A stretch of 45,362 nt of DNA from NCBI RefSeq assembly GCF_029167235.1, contig NZ_JARFTR010000080.1:5144-50505 (forward strand), read 5' to 3'. The DNA is from Kamptonema sp. UHCC 0994 (GTDB taxonomy: Bacteria > Cyanobacteriota > Cyanobacteriia > Cyanobacteriales > Microcoleaceae). The translations under genes and the position numbers were made by a program. The notes beneath the pieces are model-generated. The model did no database searches. It saw only the letters and a program-made list of their open reading frames with translations, and was not told the DNA's origin. Shown here piece after piece: positions 25,447 through 34,607 of this stretch; position 1 is the first letter of the stretch, and every line of letters starts with the position of its first letter.

Positions 25447-25665
25447 TCAACTAGCTTGGTAAATTGCGGGTCGATATTTGGGGTTAGGAATAGGCTTACT
25501 CTCGGCCATAGCGGCCTCAAGCCAAGCAGATTTAGCAATTATTACCTCAAGAAGTGCTTCTTCTGGTGTTAAACCAAAAGCACAACAGTATTTTAGGTCG
25601 GGAATATCGGCGATATAACCTTTATCTTCTTCGCTGTAGAAAATATTAATGTGATAATCTTTCAT
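25447..25665 (-). CDS. HicB-like antitoxin-family protein 2
   Basis: A 72-aa HicB-fold protein (YHINIFYSEEDKGYIADIPDLKYCCAFGLTPEEAL). It has the partial RNase-H-like fold of type II HicB antitoxins but no C-terminal DNA-binding domain. No HicA toxin gene is next to it. It lies 3 nt after another HicB-like gene and 9 nt before the SWIM gene, so all are probably one transcript. Confidence 0.82.
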   Translation of the reverse strand: MKDYHINIFYSEEDKGYIADIPDLKYCCAFGLTPEEALLEVIIAKSAWLEAAMAESKPIPNPKYRPAIYQAS

Positions 25666-25668
25666 AAT

Positions 25669-25899
25669 TCATTCTCCCACTGCCTGAAGGGATTTTCCAA
25701 ATATCTTAGGTTTTGGTAAAGGTTTACCGTCTTCTAATGATGACTCAATCAGAAGTTCTAAGACTTCTTGGGCATTTTTAAGCGCTTCTTGATATGTATC
25801 TCCGTGCGTGTGACAAAATTTTCCCCACTCAGGGAGGCTGACAACAAAACACCGATCTTCATCTGACCATTGAATAATTATACTATAGTGACAAATCAT
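25669..25899 (-). CDS. HicB-like antitoxin-family protein 1
   Basis: A 76-aa HicB-fold protein (YSIIIQWSDEDRCFVVSLPEW, then GDTYQEALKNAQEVLELLIESS). Same fold as its neighbour but clearly different in sequence, so not a recent tandem copy. It also lacks a HicA partner. The sequence ends in PLPKPKIFG, a usual HicB tail. Confidence 0.82.
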   Translation of the reverse strand: MICHYSIIIQWSDEDRCFVVSLPEWGKFCHTHGDTYQEALKNAQEVLELLIESSLEDGKPLPKPKIFGKSLQAVGE

Positions 25900-25957
25900 T
25901 TTATTTTTCCTCTTCTTCTCTGTTATATCAATTCTCCAAAGTTGTGCAACAGTATTC

Positions 25958-26012
25958 GGGGCGGGTTATTTAATATTTTGGCTTCTAGCATGGATTTGGG
26001 CGAACCCGCCCC
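25958..26012. repeat. 55-bp GGGGCGGGTT inverted-repeat element
   Basis: GGGGCGGGTT (25958-25967) and its exact complement (26003-26012) flank 35 bp in the 154-bp gap between the WGR and first HicB genes. It may be a small MITE or an attenuating hairpin within the unit. Confidence 0.55.
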
Positions 26013-26053
26013 TACAAAAATTATTATGGTACAATTCCGAATCAAAATAAACA

Positions 26054-29000
26054 CTAACTTCTAACTTCGACAACTTCCTTCACCTGAATAGGTAAATTAA
26101 GCTGCGGATAAACCTTGTGAATTTTTAACATAGTTTGAATCGCAGCGGCCTTATCCCCAATAGCAATTGTAGCAGATTGTCGAGTTAAAATCTCGGCTAC
26201 AACCATCGCCGCTGCTTCACTTTTTTGCGCTTCTGCATCCAGAAAGGCAAAAATTCTCTGTTTAGCAACTCTACCCCGATTTACGCGCGATAATACGGTG
26301 ATAAAATAAGGCATTAACTCTCTCAATCGATCGGGACGATCGACGGCATAACTTTCTAGATAATTAGTAGCAAATAACTGCATATCTCCCGAAGGATGTT
26401 CGCTAAATTTTAGCAGATAATCTTGTCCGTAAGCTGCTTGAAAATTGCGACTCACTAAGTCTCGTCCAAATTGGCGCACATCTTCCCGAATGCTATCGCA
26501 GATGCTAACCATCACCTCTGGAGTCCATTCTTCGCTAGAAAATTCTGTCTTAAAAGTTTGATGGGCAAATTCCCGCGAATCATCCCATTTTGACTCAAGT
26601 AGGCGCACTGCCGCTAACATTTCCTGGGAATTGCTGCGAATGCGATCTAAATTTGCTACAAACATTTTTCGCGCCGCCTCTCGCACTGACAAAATTTCGT
26701 GACTAGCCAGTTTAACTATGTCTATTATATCAAATTCTGCTGCCCAAGTTGGGTAATTTACTCCGAGGATAAAACCTCCTAATTCTTGAGTCGCAGAGGA
26801 TTTAGCTTTAAGCAGTCGCAAAGCGGTATCTCGATCGATACTAGACATCCATTCTGGAATGTCTTCTCGCAGTAAACTCACTAAATAGCTGTGAACGCCT
26901 TGATGTCTTTCTGGAATCATTAACACATCAATAAACTCAGACACTAACTGAGTAGCAAAAGCTGGATATTCTCTGCTTAAACGCCGAATGACTGGTCTAA
27001 TCGCATTGCGAATTTCAGCCACAGGATTAACAGCCATTGCTATTATCAAAATACTCTGAGAACCGATCAAAGTTTCATCTGGTAATTGCCCAAATAATCT
27101 AACTCCAACTACTCGCACTTGTTCATAGGGCGATTCTAAGAGAGATTCTATCAAATTTGGCGGTAAATTAGCAGCGTTGATTTCGTGATTTAGTAAAATC
27201 CGCGCCCCTAATTCTTGAATTTCAGGTAGGGGGTGTCTGAGTAAATCAAGGATAATTCCTAATCCTAAATTTCGCAATTGCGGCGTAAAGCTAATTAGCA
27301 AAGTTTCGGCAATTTCTTTCGCTATTTCCCCTAATTCGGTTGTTTCTCCTGGGAAAGCTAACAATTCAGCAATAATTCGTGCGATTAATACTCTGGCAGT
27401 GTTATCATTAATAATGGATGAACTCAACAATCGACGAACAAATTGGCGAGTATCTGTTTGTGCGCTAGTAACTAATGCTGCGATAAATTGGCTGTCTTCT
27501 AAGAAATATTCGCGCTGTTCTTCTATCCAGCGGTAAGCTGATGTTCGCGACTCTTGAAATACGCAGTTAGTTACAGCTAAAACTAATTGTTTGTTAGCTG
27601 GATGTCGATGATAGCCACCATTTATTACCAAATCAAAAGCTAATTTGGCGGTGACTTCGTAAGGTTTACTCAGAAGTTTGATAATTGTATCAACTTCTAT
27701 GCTAGGGAAAAACAGGGGACAAAAGTTTAAGGCTTTAACAGCAAATTTATGAACAGGAAAACAATTGCTTTCTAATAACAATTGTAGTAGTGCTTCTGGG
27801 TTTTGCTGCCACAGTTGAGGAAATGCTTCTTCTCGAACTTCTGGTTCTGGATCTCCAGGTTTATAGGTTTCCTGACAACGCCATGCTTTGTTATTTGGCA
27901 ATAAAACATAGCGGGGACTATTCTCATATAAAATGTGGTTAAATGTTAAATCTTTAGCATAGACATCCCAATCATAACTGTAATGAATCTGAGTCCAGTT
28001 AGATCGATCCCAGACATAAAAATTGCTTGTTTTGACTTCCCCAGCATCAGCATCTGTATATTGAAGGAGAAGGGTGACAGCCATTTTTATATAATCATAA
28101 TCACTTTCTTCACCTAATTGTTTAAGAGTTCGCCAAACCCGCCGTTGTAGATATTCGCGAGTTTTATTGCTGTAGGCAATTCTCCCATTATCGCTCTCCA
28201 TTTCCTGGACAAATTCATTAAGTTTAACTCTTTCATGCTTGCGGGTTTGGGGATTATAATGATATTCGTATTTTGTCAAGTACCCGCCTTCTGGGAGTCC
28301 GATATAATTACCATCGCTGCGAAACATTGCCGATTCTTTTTCAAATCGACGGGCAAGAATAGCAAAAACTTCGGCATCATGGCGATATTCAGCCATCTTG
28401 AAGATGTGACGAATTTGTTTAAAATAGTTTGGTTTTAGCGGTGCAGTCGATAAAATATTAAGTAGGGCAGGACGCACTGAACTGTTATCAATTTGATAGA
28501 TAGTATCGAGTACGGACAAACGCTGAGTTTCACTGTTATTAAGATAACTAATTAAGGCTGTTGAAAATGACTCTGCTGAACCATTTTGTGCTATTTCTCG
28601 CAATTCTAATGGCAGTTGCGCGATTTTTTCTGAGCGCAATTTTGCCTTGGTTTCTTCATCGGATAATTTAACAATTGCTTCCCAAGCAATGCGGCAAACA
28701 AATTCGGGCATTGCTGCTTCTTTAGGTAGCAAATCGCCGTTTACAATTCTTTGAAGTGCCGGAATTGCACTCTCATCGCCACACCAACCCAAGGCCCAAG
28801 CAATGCAATAATCTCTTAAGCGATCGCCACTACGAAATAATTGAATTAACAACGGCGCAGCTTCCCGGATCTTCAATTCCCCCGCACGCCAGATAGCACG
28901 TTCCAATGGCCATTTACTATTGCTACCACCAGCGAGACGATTGATAATAGCTTGTTTACGCGGATCTCCAACTGAAATCTCTGCAACTGTGGCGGTTTGC

Positions 29001-29272
29001 GGTGCAGCAGGCGCAACATTTATCCCTGTACTCGTAACGTCGCGATAGCCTTTTTTCGTCTTTTCCCCAACCAACTTATCAAATACTTTTTGAGCTTGTG
29101 CCAAAGGTACAGCTTTATCAGTTTTTGTCCCTTCTTTGAGGTTCGTACCTCGGCGACCGTAGCGGAAGTTTACCAGATAAAGGTCTTCCCCCACCTGGCA
29201 CAGATCCACTTCATAAACCTTATCGGAACCTGCTTCCTGGAAATGAAGAGTAGTTTGTTTAATCAGTTTCAT
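26054..29272 (-). CDS. WGR domain + HEAT-repeat protein (MolR/YehI-like)
   Basis: A 1072-aa protein. Residues 1-80 are a WGR domain (MKLIKQTTLHFQEAGSDKVY, then LVNFRYGRRGTNLKEGTKT), a nucleic-acid or protein-binding module found in PARPs and MolR-type proteins. The rest consists of HEAT-like helical repeats, clearest at ~120-215 and ~600-1050 (e.g. EIQELGARILLNHEINA). The architecture matches E. coli YehI/MolR. In other genomes such proteins accompany SWIM, MoxR and VWA proteins. It is the first gene of the unit that continues with two HicB-like genes and the SWIM gene. Confidence 0.85.
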   Translation of the reverse strand: MKLIKQTTLHFQEAGSDKVYEVDLCQVGEDLYLVNFRYGRRGTNLKEGTKTDKAVPLAQAQKVFDKLVGEKTKKGYRDVTSTGINVAPAAPQTATVAEISVGDPRKQAIINRLAGGSNSKWPLERAIWRAGELKIREAAPLLIQLFRSGDRLRDYCIAWALGWCGDESAIPALQRIVNGDLLPKEAAMPEFVCRIAWEAIVKLSDEETKAKLRSEKIAQLPLELREIAQNGSAESFSTALISYLNNSETQRLSVLDTIYQIDNSSVRPALLNILSTAPLKPNYFKQIRHIFKMAEYRHDAEVFAILARRFEKESAMFRSDGNYIGLPEGGYLTKYEYHYNPQTRKHERVKLNEFVQEMESDNGRIAYSNKTREYLQRRVWRTLKQLGEESDYDYIKMAVTLLLQYTDADAGEVKTSNFYVWDRSNWTQIHYSYDWDVYAKDLTFNHILYENSPRYVLLPNNKAWRCQETYKPGDPEPEVREEAFPQLWQQNPEALLQLLLESNCFPVHKFAVKALNFCPLFFPSIEVDTIIKLLSKPYEVTAKLAFDLVINGGYHRHPANKQLVLAVTNCVFQESRTSAYRWIEEQREYFLEDSQFIAALVTSAQTDTRQFVRRLLSSSIINDNTARVLIARIIAELLAFPGETTELGEIAKEIAETLLISFTPQLRNLGLGIILDLLRHPLPEIQELGARILLNHEINAANLPPNLIESLLESPYEQVRVVGVRLFGQLPDETLIGSQSILIIAMAVNPVAEIRNAIRPVIRRLSREYPAFATQLVSEFIDVLMIPERHQGVHSYLVSLLREDIPEWMSSIDRDTALRLLKAKSSATQELGGFILGVNYPTWAAEFDIIDIVKLASHEILSVREAARKMFVANLDRIRSNSQEMLAAVRLLESKWDDSREFAHQTFKTEFSSEEWTPEVMVSICDSIREDVRQFGRDLVSRNFQAAYGQDYLLKFSEHPSGDMQLFATNYLESYAVDRPDRLRELMPYFITVLSRVNRGRVAKQRIFAFLDAEAQKSEAAAMVVAEILTRQSATIAIGDKAAAIQTMLKIHKVYPQLNLPIQVKEVVEVRS

Positions 29273-29351
29273 CAGATTTACCGCCAGATGCCTTATTTGT
29301 CTTTATAGCTCAAGAAGGGGAATTTAAGCCCCTCTGCTTCTAGAAGATGAG

Positions 29352-29389
29352 TTGGGGGAGAGGTTGAAACCAGCCGACCACTCCCCCGA
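29352..29389. repeat. G/C-rich stem-loop upstream of the hli gene
   Basis: GGGGGAG near 29354 pairs with CTCCCCC near 29382. A second small hairpin AGGGGAATTTAAGCCCCT lies just before it (around 29314-29331). Both are between the start of the WGR gene and the hli promoter region. Confidence 0.45.
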
Positions 29390-29451
29390 TCCTTTCATAG
29401 CAAGCCTTTGACAAAAAATGTAAAAAAATGTTGCATTGTTTCTATCCTTGT

Positions 29452-29469
29452 GTTACATTACTTAACAAG
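29452..29469 (+). promoter_or_regulatory. HLR1-like site (RpaB box) upstream of hli
   Basis: GTTACATTACTTAACAAG is two TTACA-type octamers spaced by 2 nt, 26 bp before the hli ATG. The HLR1 consensus is (G/T)TTACA(T/A)(T/A) repeated after 2 nt; the first half is perfect and the second has two differences. RpaB binds HLR1 and controls high-light genes, hli genes among them. The first half could also overlap a -10 (TTACAT) with TTGCAT 16 bp upstream. Confidence 0.55.
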
Positions 29470-29495
29470 GTTGAATTTAAACGAGGTTCGCGATC

Positions 29496-29642
29496 ATGGA
29501 AACTAAAGAAACAACCAAATTGGGCTTTACCGATTTCGCTGAAACCTGGAATGGTCGTCTGGCCATGCTCGGCTTCGCGATTGGCCTTGCTACTGAGTTC
29601 CTGACTGGTCAAGGTATTTTGTCCCAGTTGGGCTTGATGTAA
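29496..29642 (+). CDS. hli: High-light-inducible protein (HLIP/SCP)
   Basis: A 48-aa one-helix protein of the light-harvesting-like family. It has the chlorophyll-binding motif ExxNxR (E16, N19, R21 in AETWNGRLAMLGF), the helix core LGFAIGLATEFLTGQG and the usual end ILSQLGLM. HLIPs protect photosystem assembly intermediates and quench excess energy in the thylakoid membrane. An HLR1-like site upstream and a strong hairpin terminator downstream make it a single-gene, high-light-controlled unit. Confidence 0.93.
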   Translation: METKETTKLGFTDFAETWNGRLAMLGFAIGLATEFLTGQGILSQLGLM

Positions 29643-29711
29643 TCCATTACCCCTAGATACTAGATTACGCGCGATCGCCCTCCACAAAGCGCGATCGCTC
29701 CACTCTTCACA

Positions 29712-29742
29712 AAGTCCTCTTCAGATCATCTGAAGGGGACTT
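29712..29742 (+). terminator. Hairpin terminator after hli
   Basis: AAGTCCTCTTCAG pairs with CTGAAGGGGACTT (one wobble) around a 5-nt loop, then ATTAATTTTA. Stem sequence resembles the hairpin at 4282-4299, so it may belong to a dispersed family. Confidence 0.65.
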
Positions 29743-29890
29743 ATTAATTTTAGGAATTAATTCTGGCGAATGGATATTGAATTTCAAACTTGAATCAACT
29801 ACTACTAATTAATTTAACTAAATATTTATACTCAAAAATACATAAATATATTTTGTCAAAGTTTCTAATTTTAAATTAAGTATATATCGA

Positions 29891-29963
29891 TGTCAAAAGA
29901 CAGACTGTAAAACTTGTTTTTTACCATAATATCACCTTTGTCAAAAGACAAAGCGTAAAACTT
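29891..29963 (+). promoter_or_regulatory. Two direct copies of a 25-bp element upstream of the RTX gene
   Basis: Copies at 29891-29915 and 29939-29963 share TGTCAAAAGACA and GTAAAACTT and differ at three central positions. The offset is 48 bp, and TGTC/GACA makes each half palindromic. They end 106 bp before the RTX start codon. Confidence 0.5.
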
Positions 29964-30068
29964 ATATCTACGATCGATATACATAGAATTTACCTAAGTA
30001 CAGGAAATAAATATGATTTTAGACTTATGCTAAATTCAACTACATAGTCACACAAATAAAACCTAAAA

Positions 30069-31199
30069 ATGACTAAAAAACAAACTCCAATTGAGGGAAC
30101 TATCCGCAGTTTGCATATCGGAGATATGATTCCTGATGATTTGCGCGGACAAGTAGACCCTAATAAGAGCGGGTCTTCCAATGTGACAGGAGCCAATTAT
30201 TTAACTGTGGGTGTAGGCGGGACTATTCAAACGCCAAGCGGTCAAAGTGTAGATCCTGATGTCGATCTAAATAAGATTAGCACCCACTTTACCCGCACCC
30301 TCCAGAGTGAGCTTGAAAAAGACGTTACTAACATTAACGTCAATAGTCTAATAGCAAACTCTCCCATACTAGGAGTGACAGACGCTATTGACTTCGAGAA
30401 CATTCAATCTATACCCTTTACCATTGATGTTAGCACTCTGAGCGAAGCCAAAATTATTACCGATGCAACAATGGATCGGTTTACTAAAGGGCAGCAGGTA
30501 GGTCGTTTTGTTGATGCAGATGATGCCGATAACTTGGTAGAAATTACTTCCCAAGATTCGCAGCAGCAAGGAGTTTTGCGTGCGAATGGCGGTAACGATA
30601 GTGTAATCGGAACTCAGAGCAATGATTCTGCCAACGGCAACAGCGGTAACGATACAATCATTGGCGCAGGTGGAGAAGATTTACTGCGCGGCGGTAATGG
30701 CGCTGATTTGATTAATGGCGGTCAAGCAAACGACATAATTGATGGCAATCGAGGCGAAGATACTCTGATTGGCGGAGGCGGAGATGATATAATTCGGGGT
30801 GGTGCAGGCCATGATTTTCTGTATGGAAATGCTGGCAATGATACCCTCATTGGTGATATTGGCTCTGACTTTCTCAGCGGTGGAGAAGGTGCTGATGACT
30901 TTATTTTGCGAGGTGATTTTAATTCCTTTGAAGCAGCTTATGCAGATCGAATTCTTGATTTCAATCCTGCTGAAGGCGATCGCATAAAAATTGCTAATCT
31001 TAAAGGTGTAGAAGGTATGGAGCAAATTAGCTTCGCTGCTGTAGATGTCAACAAAGACGGAGTTACTGATACCGCTATCCTTTGTTCCTGTGGCGATATA
31101 GTCGGCGTAATTATGAGCGCTGACCCCTCCCAAATTAGCGTCAATAATTCTGTCTTTATGGTGGCTGCTGAAGATAAAACTCTTAGCAAAATGATCTAA
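30069..31199 (+). CDS. RTX-type calcium-binding protein
   Basis: A 376-aa protein with hemolysin-type nonapeptide repeats (GGxGxDxUx) at ~175-280, for example GNSGNDTIIGAGGEDLLRGG. The ~170-residue N-terminal part is unrecognised. The C-terminal ~90 residues (FILRGDFNSF...DRILDFNPAEGDRIKI...) resemble the end of other cyanobacterial RTX proteins and probably carry the type I secretion signal. There is no N-terminal signal peptide, as expected. It probably acts outside the cell when bound to calcium; the role is unknown. A strong terminator follows. Confidence 0.88.
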   Translation: MTKKQTPIEGTIRSLHIGDMIPDDLRGQVDPNKSGSSNVTGANYLTVGVGGTIQTPSGQSVDPDVDLNKISTHFTRTLQSELEKDVTNINVNSLIANSPILGVTDAIDFENIQSIPFTIDVSTLSEAKIITDATMDRFTKGQQVGRFVDADDADNLVEITSQDSQQQGVLRANGGNDSVIGTQSNDSANGNSGNDTIIGAGGEDLLRGGNGADLINGGQANDIIDGNRGEDTLIGGGGDDIIRGGAGHDFLYGNAGNDTLIGDIGSDFLSGGEGADDFILRGDFNSFEAAYADRILDFNPAEGDRIKIANLKGVEGMEQISFAAVDVNKDGVTDTAILCSCGDIVGVIMSADPSQISVNNSVFMVAAEDKTLSKMI

Positions 31200-31244
31200 C
31201 CCAGCACCATCAGCAACTAGGCGGTTAAACTAGGCGGTTAAACA

Positions 31245-31277
31245 TAGGGCGGTTAATCTCCGCCCTAAAGTTTTTAT
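31245..31277 (+). terminator. Rho-independent terminator of the RTX gene
   Basis: TAGGGCGG, a 7-nt loop, CCGCCCTA, then AAGTTTTTATTT. Upstream, CTAGGCGGTTAAA occurs twice in tandem (around 31218-31242). Confidence 0.85.
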
Positions 31278-31421
31278 TTCTAAGAGACAAATTGAGCGGC
31301 TCAACCTACATCTAGAACTCATCATTATCCCAGTTCGCGATCGCCACATTTTTTCCGGCGTAGCCAGACAAACCTAAGTAATGTCCTACAGCACCTCATG
31401 CCATCAGAACTGGGACATCAC

Positions 31422-32078
31422 ATGAAAAAACTAATACTGTCAGGGCTACTGGCCGTATTTGTGGCAACAACTGCACTTGGCAATACCACAACCTCGACTA
31501 TTGAACCAATTCGGCGAATGTCAAGCCCCGAAATTCGAGAGACGATCGCTCAACCTACTACCTACATTTTTGAGGGAATTAAAGGGCGAGAACTAACCTT
31601 ATCTCTGTGGGCGGGAAGCCTGACAGCAGAACTGTTTAGCCCCAGCGGTCAAAGATTAGGCATCATTCAAACAGAGGTAAGCCAATGGGTAGGGGTATTA
31701 CCGGAGTCTGGTCTTTATCGAGTGCGAATCACGCCCAAAAAACAGAGAACTAGCTTTGTTTTAGAACGTGATTTTAAAGCAATATGGTCATATAAACCAG
31801 AGCGCCAACTCCCGATGGCGCGAGGAGCAAAAGATACTAGCATTGAACTTAAATTATCTGCCTACGAAATCCAGCCTTTAACAATTCAGGCGAAAGTCGG
31901 GCAAACAATGACAGTCACTGCCAAAGATGTAGACCTAGCGATCGAATCTCCATCAGGAGAACTGCTCGATCAAGGCGACGGCGAAGCCTTAGCTAAATTG
32001 CCTCAGTCTGGAGTCTACCGCATTCTGATAGTGGCCAGTAAATCAATACAAACATCAGTTAAAGTTAATTTGCGATAA
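31422..32078 (+). CDS. Secreted protein with two PPC-like beta domains
   Basis: A 218-aa exported protein when started at ATG 31422 (MKKLILSGLLAVFVATTALG, an evident signal peptide); an ATG 8 codons upstream is possible but puts acidic residues before the signal. Two similar beta-rich units follow, each with a (E)LFSPSGQRLG / LAIESPSGELLD turn and a (L)PESGLYRVRI / LPQSGVYRILI end, resembling bacterial pre-peptidase C-terminal (PPC) folds. Function unknown; probably periplasmic or outer surface. Confidence 0.75.
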   Translation: MKKLILSGLLAVFVATTALGNTTTSTIEPIRRMSSPEIRETIAQPTTYIFEGIKGRELTLSLWAGSLTAELFSPSGQRLGIIQTEVSQWVGVLPESGLYRVRITPKKQRTSFVLERDFKAIWSYKPERQLPMARGAKDTSIELKLSAYEIQPLTIQAKVGQTMTVTAKDVDLAIESPSGELLDQGDGEALAKLPQSGVYRILIVASKSIQTSVKVNLR

Positions 32079-32089
32079 ATTTCTAATTG

Positions 32090-32212
32090 GTAATTGGTAA
32101 TTGGTAATTGGTAATTGGTAATCGCTAATCGCTAATCGCTAATTACCCCGGCTCCCCTGCTCCCCGGCTCCCCTCTTTCCCTAGTCCCTAGTCCCTAGCC
32201 CCTAGTCCCTTT
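32090..32212. repeat. Tandem short repeats (TAATTGG, TAATCGC, CCCTAGT)
   Basis: Three consecutive heptamer-type arrays follow the stop: TAATTGG units, TAATCGC units, then CCCTAGT/CCCCTAG units. They fill the space between two convergent genes. Confidence 0.85.
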
Positions 32213-32215
32213 TTT

Positions 32216-32671
32216 TCACTTGATATAAGTTACAGGATAATCAGGATTAGCGGGATTCCCCATCAACCGCTGATTTTTACAATCCACAAGCAAATCTAAC
32301 TTCTCTAAAACCACCTGACCAATCAATACCTCATCACCTGTCACCAGTGCATCCTCCGTAGTCCTACGCCCCTCAACTTCAATTAATATAGCCTCCGTTA
32401 CTCCTACAGTTTCCTGACGACCATCAGCATACTTGACAAGCTGCTGTGCTATAATTCGTAAACCTAGCTGCTCTACTATCTTTGCTGAAATTACTAGGTA
32501 AACTGAGCCTGTATCTACTAGACCTTCCGTTTCACACTCACGCAATAGCCGAGGTGCGAGCAAACCCCTACTGACTAGAGCTTCATCTATTGCATTTGTC
32601 AGCTTAACCTGAGTGTAAACTGCCCCCATTTTCTTAATTCCATCTAGTTCTAATTTATTTAATTCTTTCAT
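32216..32671 (-). CDS. Retropepsin-like (clan AA) aspartic protease
   Basis: A 151-aa protein with one aspartic-protease lobe: the active-site LVDTGSVYLVIS (DTG), a flap-like region, and the family end VLIGQVVLEKLDLLVDCKNQRLMG. Single-lobe members must dimerise to form the active site. An AAAGGTAA lies ~8 nt before the ATG. Stand-alone clan AA proteases are common in cyanobacteria, often near toxin-antitoxin-like genes; substrate unknown. Confidence 0.82.
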   Translation of the reverse strand: MKELNKLELDGIKKMGAVYTQVKLTNAIDEALVSRGLLAPRLLRECETEGLVDTGSVYLVISAKIVEQLGLRIIAQQLVKYADGRQETVGVTEAILIEVEGRRTTEDALVTGDEVLIGQVVLEKLDLLVDCKNQRLMGNPANPDYPVTYIK

Positions 32672-32967
32672 ATAAAATTACCTTTCGATCTTTTCCTACT
32701 TAGATTATATGAGTTTTGCTAACTGAGACGCGATCGCACCTTTCTACCAGGAAATAGCAGCGAGCCTAAAGCAGACTTCGCCAACGTACCTCCTAGACAA
32801 CAAGCCCAGCAGCCGTAAATACTTTCTTTCCTCAAATAAATAGCAGTCAGTGCTAGTTTAGAAGTAGAGAGCGAAAAGCCTAACTCCCAAGGGACACAGC
32901 AAAGTCGATCCAGCCGGAGCTCCCCTCATCGGGACAAACAACCGCAACAGTAATGTAAGAGGCAGAT

Positions 32968-34350
32968 ATGTCTAAATATGACTCCCAATTAAGATGCTCC
33001 TTTTGTGGCAAGTCGCAGGAGTATGTCCGTAAGTTAATTGCCGGGCCCGGCGTGTACATTTGCGATGAGTGCGTGGAACTGTGCAACGAAATTTTAGAAG
33101 AGGAGTTTTTTGACTCAAGCAAAGCTGCTGTGGGAACGTCCAACTCAGAAATGCGAGAATCTCTCTCAAACCCCACGCGATCGCAACCACGCAAACCCGG
33201 TAAGTCCAAAACCTCTACAACTGCCATTCTCAAACCAGTAGAAATCAAGCAACATTTGGACAACCATGTAATCGGTCAACACTCGGCGAAAAAAGTGCTT
33301 TCAGTGGCCGTTTACAACCACTACAAGCGTTTGAGTGTCGATCGAGATAAGGCTACCAAGTCTGCGCCTGATGATGCCGTAGAACTCCAAAAATCCAATA
33401 TCTTACTCGTTGGGCCTACAGGTTGCGGCAAAACCCTCCTTGCTCAAAGTTTGGCGCAAATGCTGGATGTTCCCTTTGCAGTAGCGGATGCAACGACGCT
33501 GACTGAAGCTGGCTATGTCGGTGATGATGTGGAAAATATCTTACTCAGGCTGCTACAAGTGGCAGACTTCGATGTAGAAACCGCCCAACGTGGCATCATT
33601 TACATTGATGAAATTGACAAGATTGCCCGTAAAAGCGAAAACACTTCGATCACGCGCGATGTTTCCGGCGAAGGCGTACAGCAAGCTTTGCTGAAAATAT
33701 TAGAAGGAACGGTAGTAAATGTCCCCCCTCAAGGTGGCCGCAAGCATCCTTACCAGGATTTCATTCAACTTGACACTAGCAAAATTCTATTTATTTGTGG
33801 CGGTGCTTTTGTTGGTTTGGAAAAAATAGTTGAACAGCGTCTTGGTAAGAAATCTTTGGGCTTTATTCAGCCCCAAGAAGCGGAAGGTATAGCTAATGGT
33901 ATTCCGGCAAAGGATAAACGTGCAGCAGATATTTTGCAACACGCACAACCTGACGACTTAGTGAAGTTTGGCTTAATTCCTGAGTTTGTGGGACGGATGC
34001 CTGTTGTAACGGTGATTTCACCGTTGGATGAGGCGGCGTTGATGGAGATATTAACGGAACCCAAAAATGCGCTGGTTAAGCAATATCAAAAGCTGCTGAA
34101 GATGGACAATGTGCAGTTAGATTTTCAGGGGGATGCGCTGAAGGCGATCGCACAGGAAGCCTATCGTCGCAAAACTGGTGCGCGGGCTCTCCGCAGCATC
34201 TTGGAAGAGTTGATGCTGGATGTGATGTACGAGTTACCTTCCCGTAAGGATGTGGCTCGATGTACTATCACTAAGGAAATGGTGGAGAAGCGATCGACTG
34301 CGGAATTACTCTGGCATCCCGCTTGGCGAAAACAGCACGAAACTGCTTAA
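32968..34350 (+). CDS. clpX: ATP-dependent Clp protease ATP-binding subunit ClpX
   Basis: ClpX unfolds tagged proteins and feeds them to ClpP. The 460-aa protein has the N-terminal zinc-binding domain (C10, C13, C32, C35), Walker A GPTGCGKT (149-156), Walker B IIYIDEID, the pore loop GYVG and the ClpP-docking LGF tripeptide (297-299), plus the C-terminal small AAA+ domain ([14 protein letters not shown]). Length is normal. In many cyanobacteria it follows tig and a clpP; neither is within this window. Confidence 0.97.
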   Translation: MSKYDSQLRCSFCGKSQEYVRKLIAGPGVYICDECVELCNEILEEEFFDSSKAAVGTSNSEMRESLSNPTRSQPRKPGKSKTSTTAILKPVEIKQHLDNHVIGQHSAKKVLSVAVYNHYKRLSVDRDKATKSAPDDAVELQKSNILLVGPTGCGKTLLAQSLAQMLDVPFAVADATTLTEAGYVGDDVENILLRLLQVADFDVETAQRGIIYIDEIDKIARKSENTSITRDVSGEGVQQALLKILEGTVVNVPPQGGRKHPYQDFIQLDTSKILFICGGAFVGLEKIVEQRLGKKSLGFIQPQEAEGIANGIPAKDKRAADILQHAQPDDLVKFGLIPEFVGRMPVVTVISPLDEAALMEILTEPKNALVKQYQKLLKMDNVQLDFQGDALKAIAQEAYRRKTGARALRSILEELMLDVMYELPSRKDVARCTITKEMVEKRSTAELLWHPAWRKQHETA

Positions 34351-34391
34351 TTGTTAGTTGTTAGTTGTTAGTTGTTAGTTGTTAGTTGTTA
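34351..34391. repeat. TTGTTAG heptamer tandem repeat after clpX
   Basis: About six copies of TTGTTAG directly abutting the clpX stop codon. Confidence 0.9.
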
Positions 34392-34395
34392 ACTA

Positions 34396-34575
34396 TCCCA
34401 TCCGTCATTGCGAACGTAGTGAAGCAATCTCTAGTCTTTGCGATCGCATCTGTCATCCCATCCGTCATCGCATCTGTAATTGCATCCGTCATCCCATCCG
34501 TCATCCCATCCGTCATTGCGAACGTAGTGAAGCAATCTCTAGTCTTCGCGATTGCTTCGCTGCGCTCGCAATGAC
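34396..34575. repeat. Duplicated 43-bp repeat with CATCCGTCAT spacer array
   Basis: The same ~43 bp (with GTCATTGCGAACGTAGTGAA) occurs at 34396-34438 and 34504-34546. Between them lies a run of 10-11-nt CATCCGTCATC-like units. The end (CGCTCGCAATGACA) is the inverted terminus of the same family as 23268-23471. Confidence 0.85.
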
Positions 34576-34607
34576 AGTGTAGGATTAAGTAGCAATGACA
34601 GTTAGGA

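Larger units (their letters stand above)
29643..30068. other. AT-rich intergenic region with duplicated upstream element
   Basis: 426 bp between hli and the RTX gene. It contains two close HIP1 sites (29671-29697), the hli terminator hairpin, then ~300 AT-rich bases holding two direct copies of a 25-bp element 48 bp apart. Confidence 0.6.
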
